NCBI RefSeq assembly: GCF_023684385.1
Contig: NZ_JAGSOJ010000001.1
Span: 310,001 to 374,000 of the forward strand
Source: Oceanirhabdus seepicola
GTDB taxonomy: Bacteria; Bacillota; Clostridia; Clostridiales; Clostridiaceae
DNA: 64,000 nt
Reading direction: 5' to 3'
The position numbers were made by a program, and so were the translations under genes. Below, piece after piece: positions 17,880-26,318 of this stretch. The first letter of the stretch is position 1. Every line of letters begins with the position of its first letter. The notes below the pieces were generated by a model, which made no database searches, was not told the origin of the DNA, and saw only the letters and a list, made by a program, of their open reading frames with translations.

Positions 17880-19634
17880 CTATTCTTCACTAATATCAAA
17901 GTCTACATCTGGATTACTTTCCTCGTTCGGATTGTTTATTCCCTCATTTGGGTTATTTATTCCCTCATTAGGATTGTTTATTTCCTCATTTGGATTGTTT
18001 ATTTCCTCATTTGGATTGCTTATTTCCTCATTCGGATTGTCTATTCCCTCATTCGGATTGTCTATTCCCTCATTTGGATTGTCTGTTCCCTCATTTGGAT
18101 TGTCTATTCCCTCATTGGGATTGTCTATTCCCTCATTCGGATTATCTATTCCCTCATTTGGATTATCTATTCCCTCATTTGGATTATCTATTTCCTCATT
18201 TGGATTGTCTATTCCCTCATTTGGATTATCTATTTCCTCATTTGGATTGTCTATTCCCTCGTTCGGATTGTCTATTCCCTCATTCGAATCATTATTTTCT
18301 TCTGATTCATTATCGCCTTCTCCAGAATTCTGTTCCCCATCTGAATTATCCTCAGTGTTGTTATTTTCATTATTACTATCATTATCTCCTGGTACTTCAT
18401 TCTCTTCTTCAGCAGGTTTCTCTGGTTTAGGTGGCTGATAATAATAGTATTCAGAAGATTTATAATCGAACTTTTCGTAATTACTAGGAACATACTCAAT
18501 ATCTTCAAATATAAAATCATGCATAGCTTTTTTAACTTGTCCCAAATCCATAAGGAATACATATACACCTTTATAAATTCTGCCCTCTGTCAATTCATCA
18601 GGTGGTATTTGCATCTGCTTTATATCAAAGTTATTTATTTTAAGTACCTTCTTAGCAAGACCTAACATCTCACCTAAATCTATATTAGTCTTAACATAAT
18701 TAGTCATCTCTTCAGCAAGCGAGAAATAATTTAGTCCTGAAAGCTTATTAATTAATAGATTTATTACTTCTCGTTGTCTTGAAGTTCTTCCAAAACTTCC
18801 ACCAGTTGAGTGTCTCATTCTTGAATAAGCTAAAGCTTGTCTTCCATCAAGATGTGTATTCCCAGTCTCCCACTTAAAGTCTGCTATACCTGCAATATAA
18901 TTATATTCTTCTCTTGTAATATTAGGATTATCCTTTATTCTGTAAGCAGCACCTTCATCTCTTGCATCCAATAAGCGCGCTCTTTCAAGAATATTTCTGA
19001 ACTTTGTATATCCCTTCTTTGAAGGATCATCATAAACATCTAAAAGAAGACATCTATTTAACTCATTAAGTTCTTCATTATCATTAATATTTACATCAAT
19101 TCCACCTAAGATCTCGACGACTGTTTTAAATCCGCCGAAGTCGATTTTAACATATTTATCTAATTTAATATCAAAGTTTTCTTGTATAGTTTCCATGAGG
19201 AGTGAAGCTCCCCCATAAGCATATGAATGGTTAAGCTTTTCCCAAGAATCTGATCTATTGTTACTTTCAGGAATATGAACATAACTGTCTCTCATCAAAG
19301 AGGTCAACCTCATATCCTTATTTTTTTCGTCAATAGTAAGTATCATTATTGCATCTGATCTCTCACCTTCTCCATCCATTCTGTTATCTGTACCAATAAG
19401 AAGTATATTAGTTATATAATTTTCTTCTCTAGAAGAATTATCATTTTTATCTTCGTTTTTTTTATCTTCAATAACTTTTCCATTTGAAACATCAGAAGTG
19501 TCATCTTCAATTTTCTGTGCTAAGTGAAAAAAATAAAGGCCTCCAGCCATCACCAAACTCAATGTCAAAACTAACATAGTCAAGAGAATCTTTTTCCCAT
19601 ATCCAGACTTCTTTTTTCTTTTACTTCTTCTCAC
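17880..19634 (-). CDS. LytR-CpsA-Psr (LCP) family protein with heptapeptide repeat tail
   Basis: A 584-residue membrane-anchored protein: Arg/Lys-rich N terminus, one membrane helix (about 17-38), then an extracellular LCP domain (about 70-330), which attaches secondary wall polymers to peptidoglycan from polyprenyl-phosphate carriers. LCP residues include IGTDNR, the GEGERSDAIMILTI block, SLMRDSYVHIP and the late DGRQALAYSRMRHS...RTSRQREV Arg cluster. The C-terminal 190 residues are low-complexity: Asn/Glu-rich spacer, then 17 units of IDNPNEG (variants with E for G, S/N for D). The tail carries a strong negative charge and probably spans or lies in the wall. Confidence 0.9.
   Translation of the reverse strand: MRRSKRKKKSGYGKKILLTMLVLTLSLVMAGGLYFFHLAQKIEDDTSDVSNGKVIEDKKNEDKNDNSSREENYITNILLIGTDNRMDGEGERSDAIMILTIDEKNKDMRLTSLMRDSYVHIPESNNRSDSWEKLNHSYAYGGASLLMETIQENFDIKLDKYVKIDFGGFKTVVEILGGIDVNINDNEELNELNRCLLLDVYDDPSKKGYTKFRNILERARLLDARDEGAAYRIKDNPNITREEYNYIAGIADFKWETGNTHLDGRQALAYSRMRHSTGGSFGRTSRQREVINLLINKLSGLNYFSLAEEMTNYVKTNIDLGEMLGLAKKVLKINNFDIKQMQIPPDELTEGRIYKGVYVFLMDLGQVKKAMHDFIFEDIEYVPSNYEKFDYKSSEYYYYQPPKPEKPAEEENEVPGDNDSNNENNNTEDNSDGEQNSGEGDNESEENNDSNEGIDNPNEGIDNPNEEIDNPNEGIDNPNEEIDNPNEGIDNPNEGIDNPNEGIDNPNEGIDNPNEGTDNPNEGIDNPNEGIDNPNEEISNPNEEINNPNEEINNPNEGINNPNEGINNPNEESNPDVDFDISEE
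17919..18275 (-). repeat. 17 x 21-bp in-frame tandem repeat (VNTR) in the LCP gene
   Basis: Units encode (I/T)(D/S/N)NPNE(G/E). Most units are nearly identical at the DNA level, with more divergence toward the 3' end (ISNPNEE, INNPNEE). The 21-bp period keeps the frame, so copy-number change alters only tail length. Confidence 0.95.
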
Positions 19635-19775
19635 CTATTCTCTCTCCTTACTTTGAATGTTCTTGCTTGTCCACGTCATATATTATAACATATTAAAAGG
19701 TCAAAATTTTATGTTAAAATTTAATTTTATGTAACAATTACAAGTAAAAACAGAAAACACTCCAAAACAGATAAC

Positions 19776-19808
19776 AAATATTGTTGATATTCTTCAGAAT
19801 ATCTTAAA
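19776..19808. repeat. Family D short palindromic repeat, copy D1
   Basis: TATTGTTGATATTC, TTCA, GAATATCTTA; GATATTC pairs with GAATATC. The flanking purine-rich words resemble those of copy D2 at 36600-36640. Confidence 0.5.
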
Positions 19809-19831
19809 CTTTATTTACTCATACAATAATT

Positions 19832-19875
19832 AAACTCACTGAAAACCATGTTATCCAGCGAGTTTATTGTTTAAT
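19832..19875 (-). terminator. Terminator downstream of topB
   Basis: AAACTC.CTG and CAG.GAGTTT arms around a 14-base loop between topB and the LCP gene; T-rich on the minus-strand 3' side. Confidence 0.6.
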
Positions 19876-19895
19876 TTCTGTATATATTTCTCAGC

Positions 19896-22148
19896 TTAAT
19901 AAGATGAAAAAGAAACTCTTCCATTCTTAACAACTAATTTAGCATTGAAAACTTCTCCACTTTTAGATTTAAATCCTTCAATCAAAGAAGTCTCACCGTA
20001 TTTAACAAGATTCTTTATTTCTTTTAAGTCTAGTTCTATTCCAGCTACAGTCCCAATAAAGAACTTACAACCGTTCATCCAGTTTGTACAGCCATATCCC
20101 TTTTTGTTCTTTACCACATGACCTCTCTTGCATATAGGACATATACCTAAATTATTTTCATCAATATATTTTATTTCACTAACTTTCAATGTCTCTTTAA
20201 ATACCTTGCCAAGGTCAATATTTTTATTATATCTAAGGGCTTTAGATGTATTTTTCTCAATATACTCAGTAAGTTTACCCATAAATATATCCTTATCGAT
20301 TTCTTTATCCACAACCATCTGCAATCCTTTTTCCCAAGATGCAGTAAGCTTTGGATTTAGAATACTAGGTATTGAACTATTCACAATATCAAATATGAGT
20401 TCTCCAAGTGTAGAAGGAGTTATAATCTGGGTTTTAGCATTCAGATTCACATAATCCTTCTCTACAAGCTTATTTAAAATATCTGCTCTTGTTGCACTGG
20501 TACCAATACCGCTTCCTTTTATCTGTTCACGTAATTCTTCATCCTCTATAAGTTTACCTGCATTCTCCATGGCAAGTATTATACTACCTGTGCTATATCT
20601 CTTTGGAGGAGAAGTTTCTCCTTCTTTCATTCTTATGTCATCTACCTCAAACTTCATTCCCTTTTTTATACCAATTAGTGACACATTTTCTTCTTCATCC
20701 TTTTTCTTCTTCCCTTTTGAATAATATACTTTCTCATAGCCTTTATCACTTTGTTCCTTTTGGGAAGTAAAGAATTTCTCTCCATTAATATCAACAATAA
20801 CACTTGTTGTAACAAATTCAGCATCCTTAAGAAATATGGCAAGAAATCTTCGCACTATTAAATCATAAATATCCTTCTCCAATTTAGGTAATGAGTTTAG
20901 ATTTCCTAATCCTTCACCTGTTGGAATAATAGCATAGTGATCTGTTATCTTCTTATCATCAACATACTTTTTCTTTTCTATTCCTTTATGAAGACCACCT
21001 GTACTTATTTCTTTTAGTGCTTCAGTAATTTCTTGATTGTACTTAAGTCCTGTTAGCTTTTTAAGCATCTTTGGAATCTCTTTTGCTACTGCAGTTGATA
21101 CTACCCTTGCATCTGTTCTTGGATATGTCACCATTTTCTTCTCGTATAAACTTTGAACACAAGATAATGTCTTATTAGGGTCAATCTTATATCTTTTTGA
21201 ACATTCATTCTGTAATTCAGCTAAGTTGAATAACAAAGGAGGACTCTTCTTCTGCTTCTTTTTCTTTACCTCATCTACAATTCCTTTTCCACCGTTATTC
21301 TTATACTCATTTATTTCATTTATGAACTGTTCACAATCTTCTTTTTTATTAAAACCATTCTCATTATACAACTTTGGCGTATTATGGAATTTGGATCCTT
21401 CTACCACTTTCCATAAGACTTTTAATTTTCTTTCATCCTCATTATTCAGATCACATTCAACCTTATAAAAGAATGTCTTATCAAAATTTCTTATCTCTCT
21501 TTCACGCTGAACTATCATAGCAAGTACACAAGTCATTACTCTACCCACAGCAATAACAACATTTTTTTTATTTAACATTCTTCTCAGATAATCTCCATAA
21601 AGTAATGTCAATATTCTAGAAAAGTTAATCCCAACTAAATAATCTTCTTTAGCTCGTAAAAATGCTGCATCACTCAAAGAATCATACTCACTTAAGTCTT
21701 TAGCCTCTTTAACGCCTCTAAGGATTTCCTCTTCTGTCTGAGAGTCTATCCACACTCTTTTCTTATCTTTTCCTTGACATTGTGACATCATATCAACAAG
21801 TCTATATATATACTCCCCTTCTCTTCCTGAGTCAGTACACACATATACTCTATCAACATCTTCTCTATTAAGCAATTCACATACTATATCAAATTGTTTT
21901 TTAACGCCTGGGATTGTTTCATATTTAAACTCATCAGGTATGAAAGGAAGATCTTTTAAGTCCCATAACTTTAATTTTTCATCATATACTTCTGGATAAC
22001 TCATTGAAACAAGATGACCAACACACCATGTAACAATTCCTTTATCCCCTTCAATATACCCATCTCTTTTTGCACCGCTAATCTTTAAAATTTTTCCAAA
22101 CTCCCGAGCAACCGATGGTTTCTCAGCAATAAATAACGCTTTACCCAT
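19896..22148 (-). CDS. topB: DNA topoisomerase III (type IA)
   Basis: A 750-residue type IA topoisomerase that decatenates and relaxes single-stranded regions. TOPRIM residues are in LFIAEKPSVAR and CTDSGREGEYIYR; the catalytic Tyr is in VTYPRTDAR. A C-terminal zinc-ribbon-like module CPICKRGHVV...CTNWMNGCKFFIG is retained. The frame is open four codons upstream from a GTG that overlaps the AGGTGA ribosome binding site; the ATG at 22148 is therefore preferred. It follows the exonuclease gene by 36 bases. Confidence 0.95.
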   Translation of the reverse strand: MGKALFIAEKPSVAREFGKILKISGAKRDGYIEGDKGIVTWCVGHLVSMSYPEVYDEKLKLWDLKDLPFIPDEFKYETIPGVKKQFDIVCELLNREDVDRVYVCTDSGREGEYIYRLVDMMSQCQGKDKKRVWIDSQTEEEILRGVKEAKDLSEYDSLSDAAFLRAKEDYLVGINFSRILTLLYGDYLRRMLNKKNVVIAVGRVMTCVLAMIVQREREIRNFDKTFFYKVECDLNNEDERKLKVLWKVVEGSKFHNTPKLYNENGFNKKEDCEQFINEINEYKNNGGKGIVDEVKKKKQKKSPPLLFNLAELQNECSKRYKIDPNKTLSCVQSLYEKKMVTYPRTDARVVSTAVAKEIPKMLKKLTGLKYNQEITEALKEISTGGLHKGIEKKKYVDDKKITDHYAIIPTGEGLGNLNSLPKLEKDIYDLIVRRFLAIFLKDAEFVTTSVIVDINGEKFFTSQKEQSDKGYEKVYYSKGKKKKDEEENVSLIGIKKGMKFEVDDIRMKEGETSPPKRYSTGSIILAMENAGKLIEDEELREQIKGSGIGTSATRADILNKLVEKDYVNLNAKTQIITPSTLGELIFDIVNSSIPSILNPKLTASWEKGLQMVVDKEIDKDIFMGKLTEYIEKNTSKALRYNKNIDLGKVFKETLKVSEIKYIDENNLGICPICKRGHVVKNKKGYGCTNWMNGCKFFIGTVAGIELDLKEIKNLVKYGETSLIEGFKSKSGEVFNAKLVVKNGRVSFSSY

Positions 22149-22184
22149 AAATATATTCACCTAATTCTATTATTAGTATTGTGT

Positions 22185-22796
22185 TTACATAAAACTTAAT
22201 TGTTCATCATCTTCCATAAGGTCAAAAACCTCATCTCTTCCTCTTGATAATAGACAACATACATACATAGCAGTTGTATCGTATCTTGCATCATGATAGG
22301 ACACTTCACTACAATCAAATAATCTATTTGTAGCATTCATTATATTCTCTTTTTCAATCTGATAATATTGAACTACCTCTTCAAGCTTTGGATTTTTATA
22401 CCCAACCCCATTCCTAGCTGGGATTTGTGTAATATCTTTAAAATATGCCATAGTACAAAAAGTCTTCTTATAGTCAAACGGAATACCTAACCTCTCAAAT
22501 TCAGCATTCATGAATTTTAAATCAAAATTAACATTATGTGCAATAATTATTGCATCATTAAAATCATTCTTAATCTCATCTATAGAATCTTGAAATGTCT
22601 TCCCACCAGAAAGTTCCTCTAAAAGTTCCATACTAAAACCATGCACTCTCTCAGCACTAGGTTCCATCATATTCACTCTAAAAAATAAATTATTACCTTT
22701 TATAAATTCTCCATTCTCTTCAACAATATAAGTTAATTGTCCAATTTGACCTGGTCTAAGACCTGTTGTCTCAGTATCAAAAAAAACGCTTTTCAT
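22185..22796 (-). CDS. DEDDh 3'-5' exonuclease (DnaQ-like)
   Basis: A 203-residue free-standing exonuclease of the DnaQ/epsilon superfamily. The acidic residues are all visible: FDTETTGL (D7, E9), IAHNVNFDLKF and YHDARYDTTAMY, the last supplying the His and final Asp. It lacks helicase or polymerase domains. Role likely in repair or RNA/DNA end processing; the exact substrate cannot be read. It is closely followed by topB, and the pair is probably cotranscribed. Confidence 0.85.
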   Translation of the reverse strand: MKSVFFDTETTGLRPGQIGQLTYIVEENGEFIKGNNLFFRVNMMEPSAERVHGFSMELLEELSGGKTFQDSIDEIKNDFNDAIIIAHNVNFDLKFMNAEFERLGIPFDYKKTFCTMAYFKDITQIPARNGVGYKNPKLEEVVQYYQIEKENIMNATNRLFDCSEVSYHDARYDTTAMYVCCLLSRGRDEVFDLMEDDEQLSFM

Positions 22797-22871
22797 AATT
22801 TTTTATCCTCCTAAGTTGCACCACTATATAAGAGTATATCAAAAAATCATCAAATCTCAAATAATTTCTCT

Positions 22872-23816
22872 CTATTTAAGAACATCTTTTATCAATCGTT
22901 CTCCATTTTTAAATAATATTTTCTCAATATCTCCTATTTTGAATCCTTTTTTCTCTAATTCTTGTATAAGTAGATAATTATAACTTACATTCTCCATTTC
23001 AAGAGTTCCACTAATACCATCATAGTCACTGCCTAAAGCTAGTACATCTATTCCTCCAATATTTTTTATATAATTGATATGTTGAACAATCCCCTCAGCT
23101 GTTGTTACGTTATTTTCACTTATAAAAGCTGGACAATAATTTATTCCAATTATTCCTCCTCTTTCTCCAATCTTTCTAATCATATCATCAGTTAAATTTC
23201 TTGGATGATTGCAAAGACTTCTAGCATTTGAATGGGATGCTACAAAGGGTTTATTAGTGTTTTCATAGATATCATAAAATCCTCTATCTGATAAATGTGA
23301 AACATCTATTATCATTCCTAGTTCTTCCATAGTTTTGATAACCTCAAAACCAAATGGTTTTAACCCTAAATTTCTTCCATCAGCAGCTGGAATTCCAATT
23401 GAATTTTCATAATTCCAAGTTAAAGTAATCAATCTTACTCCTAATTGATAAAGTTCATTTAGTTTACTTATATCATTACCAATTATTCCACCTTCCTCAA
23501 CTGTTAAGAAAGCTGATATCTTTCCATTACTTTTATTATCATTATAGTCATTGATACTTCCTGCATATGCTATGGTTTCTTTATTTTCCATTAGCTCTTT
23601 TTTAAATATATCTTCCATCTCCAAAGCTACTTGGTAAGGATTCTTATTTAAACCTTTACACTCATCCATATCAATAAAGATAGCGAAGAATTGTGCAAAT
23701 GCATTAGCTTTCATTAGTTTTTCAATATCAATATGAAAGGGGTTACTCCTTAACTTCTCTTTTCCTCTATGGTTATATAACTGCATCAATGTATCACAAT
23801 GAAAATCTATTAACAT
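22872..23816 (-). CDS. Membrane dipeptidase (M19 family)
   Basis: A 314-residue zinc dipeptidase of the renal-dipeptidase family, able in relatives to hydrolyse L- and D-containing dipeptides. Metal ligands: H6 and D8 in IDFHCDT, Glu in LTVEEGG, His in DVSHLSD and ASHSNARSLCNHPRN. No signal peptide is seen, so it is cytoplasmic as is usual in clostridia. It stands between the exonuclease and a gene-free 370-base region. Confidence 0.9.
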   Translation of the reverse strand: MLIDFHCDTLMQLYNHRGKEKLRSNPFHIDIEKLMKANAFAQFFAIFIDMDECKGLNKNPYQVALEMEDIFKKELMENKETIAYAGSINDYNDNKSNGKISAFLTVEEGGIIGNDISKLNELYQLGVRLITLTWNYENSIGIPAADGRNLGLKPFGFEVIKTMEELGMIIDVSHLSDRGFYDIYENTNKPFVASHSNARSLCNHPRNLTDDMIRKIGERGGIIGINYCPAFISENNVTTAEGIVQHINYIKNIGGIDVLALGSDYDGISGTLEMENVSYNYLLIQELEKKGFKIGDIEKILFKNGERLIKDVLK

Positions 23817-23905
23817 ATAATCATCTCCTTAATACTAATAAGACTCTATTCTATTTTACATCATTTTGTCCTCATCAGAACATTAAATTGAAAAGATTAT
23901 ATGAC

Positions 23906-23965
23906 ATTTTTCCAGTGGTGACAACATTTTTCGGGTGGTGACATGACAATCTTCGGGTGGTGACA
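23906..23965. repeat. Three tandem imperfect copies of an 18-mer ending GGTGGTGACA
   Basis: Units at 23906-23923 (TTTTTCCAGTGGTGACA core), 23926-23943 and 23948-23965 (TTCGGGTGGTGACA). The last is followed by GTCCCCAC. The rest of 23817-24189 is AT-rich with no ORF or RNA gene that I can support. Similar words occur at ends of transposon-like elements in clostridia, from memory only. Confidence 0.6.
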
Positions 23966-24189
23966 GTCCCCACAAAAAGAAAAACTATACATTATTCAGT
24001 TCACATTTTCAAAGATACTATGATACAAGCTCAGAGATTTTATCTAAGATAGACTCAATTGGATGTATATTTTTTTTATGATACAATACTCTTGAATTGT
24101 ATTCTAGTTAATAATCACATAACACAAGATAATTAACTTATTTAAAATCTATAAATAGCTAATATATGCAACTCTATGGAGGTAATAAC

Positions 24190-24612
24190 ATGAAACAATC
24201 AATTGTACATATAGCTCTAGTTGTTAAAGATTATGATGAGGCTATTGAATTCTATACTAAGAAACTTAATTTCACATTAATAGAAGACACCTATCAACCT
24301 GAACAAGATAAGCGTTGGGTAGTTGTGTCTCCCCCTGGCTCATCAGGTACAACAATACTATTAGCTAGAGCATCAAAAACTGAGCAAGAACCTTTTATCG
24401 GTAATCAGACAGGTGGAAGAGTTTTTTTATTTCTAAATACTGATGATTTCTGGAGAGATTACAATGAAATGGTTGCAAAAGAGATAGAATTTGTAAGAGA
24501 GCCAAAAGAGGCTCCATATGGCACAGTAGCTGTATTCAAAGATTTATATGGTAATCTATGGGATCTTCTTGAACTTAATGAAGATCACCCTATTTCAAAG
24601 CGTATAAAATAA
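24190..24612 (+). CDS. VOC (glyoxalase/bleomycin resistance) family protein
   Basis: A 140-residue vicinal-oxygen-chelate protein with the paired beta-alpha-beta-beta-beta modules: VHIALVVKDYDEAIEFYTKKL at the start (helix and first metal-His region; His5 of the shortened protein) and FKDLYGNLWDLLEL at the end (metal Glu). Substrate is not predictable; relatives include dioxygenases, lyases and antibiotic-binding proteins. The frame opens eight codons upstream, but GGAGG is 7 bases before the ATG at 24190. Single gene, convergent with the hydrogenase gene. Confidence 0.82.
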   Translation: MKQSIVHIALVVKDYDEAIEFYTKKLNFTLIEDTYQPEQDKRWVVVSPPGSSGTTILLARASKTEQEPFIGNQTGGRVFLFLNTDDFWRDYNEMVAKEIEFVREPKEAPYGTVAVFKDLYGNLWDLLELNEDHPISKRIK

Positions 24613-24714
24613 ATATACTGATTTTTGTGCAAAGAAACTCCCCTCATCCTAATTCGATGTGGGGAGTTCTTATATTTTAACATCTTTAAATCCTTACAAA
24701 TGTCTCCATAATTA

Positions 24715-26061
24715 TTAAAACTCTCTATGAAAAATTGATGTTTTGTCCTTATCTTTGAAATCTTCCACAGTATGAATATCTAATCCATGTAGAATTTCAT
24801 TCATACAAGCACTATCTACTGCTACTTTCACCTTAGATTTTTCTGCAAACTCATTTACTATATTCTTACCTTTATCTGTTGGAATAATAGCCTTAGGACC
24901 GCCTACACATCCTCCAACACATCCCATACCTTCAATAAAGTTAGCCTCTATTTCACCTGTTTGAGCTTTGGATAATAGTTCCCTACATTCTTTTACTCCA
25001 TTTCCTTGAACAACCTTAAGCATTTCGTATTTAACAGGATAAAGACGTTCAATAGCTTCACCAACAGCTATTGAAACTCCACCAGTTCGGGCATATAATC
25101 TTCCACCTCTTGATGCATACTCATTAGAGAAATCCTCATCTACCTCCTCTGGATTAATATTAAATGATTCAAATACATCTTTTAATTCTTCAAAAGTTAA
25201 AACAAAATCTATATCCCCAATTAGGTCTTGTGCTTTTGATTCAGCTTTTTTAGCAACACACGGTCCTATAAATACAACTTTACATTTTGGATTTAACTTC
25301 TTTAAAACCCTTCCAGCTGCTATCATAGGAGAAACTGACGGTGTTACATGTTTAACCAAATCCCCATAAACTCTTTTAACCATCCCAACCCACATTGGGC
25401 AACAGCATGAAGTTATCATAAAATCATCTTTTGTATGTATATGCTCATCAAATTCAACAGCTTCTTTTAAAGTAAGCATATCAGCAAAAAAAGCCACTTC
25501 TACCATTTCAGTAAATCCAAGATTCTTAAAGGCTGTTCTTAAACGATTAATGTTAGCCTTTTCCCCAAATTGTCCTGTTATTGCAGGGGCAACAGCTGCT
25601 ATAACTGGTACATCTTCTTTTAATAGTTTAGCAAGCGGAAGAAAATCTACTTTATCTAATATATTTCCATTAGGACACGCCTCCACGCAAAAACCGCAGT
25701 CAGTACACTTGAAATTATCAATATAAGTTGTATCAGCTTCTTTATCAACTATAATAGCATTAAAAGGACAAGCGCATTGACAAGCTGTTTTCCCCTCTGA
25801 ATTTACACACTCCATGGAGCAACTTTTAACTTTAGTTACAATTTTATTATCAAATTTATATGTCCCAATAGCTTTCTTAAGGTTATGAATATAAGCATTT
25901 GTAAAATCTATATCAACCCCACAAAGAGAAGATATAATATTAGCAAGTTCTTCTTTATTTACTTCTTTATTGGATAAAATTTTTTCTAGTTCTTCTTCAA
26001 AAATATTTTCATAATAAGCATTTATAAGAGTTTTAAATATATTACTATACATTTTATTCAA
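24715..26061 (-). CDS. [FeFe] hydrogenase, group B type
   Basis: About 448 residues. The N-terminal helical region is followed by two ferredoxin-like 4Fe-4S motifs (CQCACPFNAI preceded by CSMEC, and CTDCGFCVEACPNG) and the H-cluster domain with all three cysteine signatures: TSCCCPMW (L1), GPCVAKKAE (L2) and EGMGCVGGCVGGPKA (L3). TSCCCPMW instead of TSCCPAW and GPC instead of MPC are hallmarks of the group B enzymes related to clostridial CpIII. It likely exchanges electrons between ferredoxin and protons in the cytoplasm. The start is set at a TTG nine bases after GAGGAG; an ATG three codons on is the alternative. Maturation genes hydEFG are not in the window. Confidence 0.88.
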   Translation of the reverse strand: MNKMYSNIFKTLINAYYENIFEEELEKILSNKEVNKEELANIISSLCGVDIDFTNAYIHNLKKAIGTYKFDNKIVTKVKSCSMECVNSEGKTACQCACPFNAIIVDKEADTTYIDNFKCTDCGFCVEACPNGNILDKVDFLPLAKLLKEDVPVIAAVAPAITGQFGEKANINRLRTAFKNLGFTEMVEVAFFADMLTLKEAVEFDEHIHTKDDFMITSCCCPMWVGMVKRVYGDLVKHVTPSVSPMIAAGRVLKKLNPKCKVVFIGPCVAKKAESKAQDLIGDIDFVLTFEELKDVFESFNINPEEVDEDFSNEYASRGGRLYARTGGVSIAVGEAIERLYPVKYEMLKVVQGNGVKECRELLSKAQTGEIEANFIEGMGCVGGCVGGPKAIIPTDKGKNIVNEFAEKSKVKVAVDSACMNEILHGLDIHTVEDFKDKDKTSIFHREF

Positions 26062-26147
26062 AAGTACCAACTCCTCACTATTAATTGTTAAACTATAAAT
26101 ATTTTACCATAAAATCACAGTGTATTGTTTGGCCCTATTTTCGATAT

Positions 26148-26226
26148 TAGAGTTTCAGGCGTTGAAAATTTCCAAGGCCAAGGATCATCACAACGTGAGA
26201 TTGGGCATTTCAAAAGCCTGACACCA
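26148..26226 (-). repeat. Family B asymmetric hairpin element, copy B1
   Basis: Reverse complement reads TCAGGCTTTTGAAATGCCCAA, then a short inner hairpin (TCAC/GTGA), then ATCCTTGGCCTTGG and TTTTCAACGCCTGA. Outer arms pair with a few mismatches, and the 3' internal strand TCCTTGGCC matches TTCCTTGACC of B2. It lies between the hydrogenase and birA. Confidence 0.6.
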
Positions 26227-26271
26227 TATTATGGTGTGCTAAAATATAATATGGTGATTTTTTTCTTTAAT
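26222..26271 (+). terminator. Terminator-like hairpin between element B1 and birA
   Basis: CACCATATTAT and ATAATATGGTG form a perfect 11-bp stem with a 13-base loop, followed by ATTTTTTTC on the plus strand. It lies upstream of birA, so it would stop transcription entering from element B1. A TATAAT at about 26275 could be the birA -10. Confidence 0.6.
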
Positions 26272-26318
26272 GGTATAATTAAATTACATATAATTTATTT
26301 TATATTTAGGAGGATCAA

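Noticed and set aside
17919..18275. CRISPR-like array of 21-bp repeats; plus-strand ORFs of 146-189 residues in the same place
   Set aside because: The repeats are contiguous without spacers and in frame with the LCP gene; the plus-strand frames are shadows of that repeat.
23817..24165. Hidden gene in the gap between the M19 dipeptidase and VOC genes
   Set aside because: No frame with a start, ribosome binding site and reasonable codon pattern; only the GGTGGTGACA repeats stand out.
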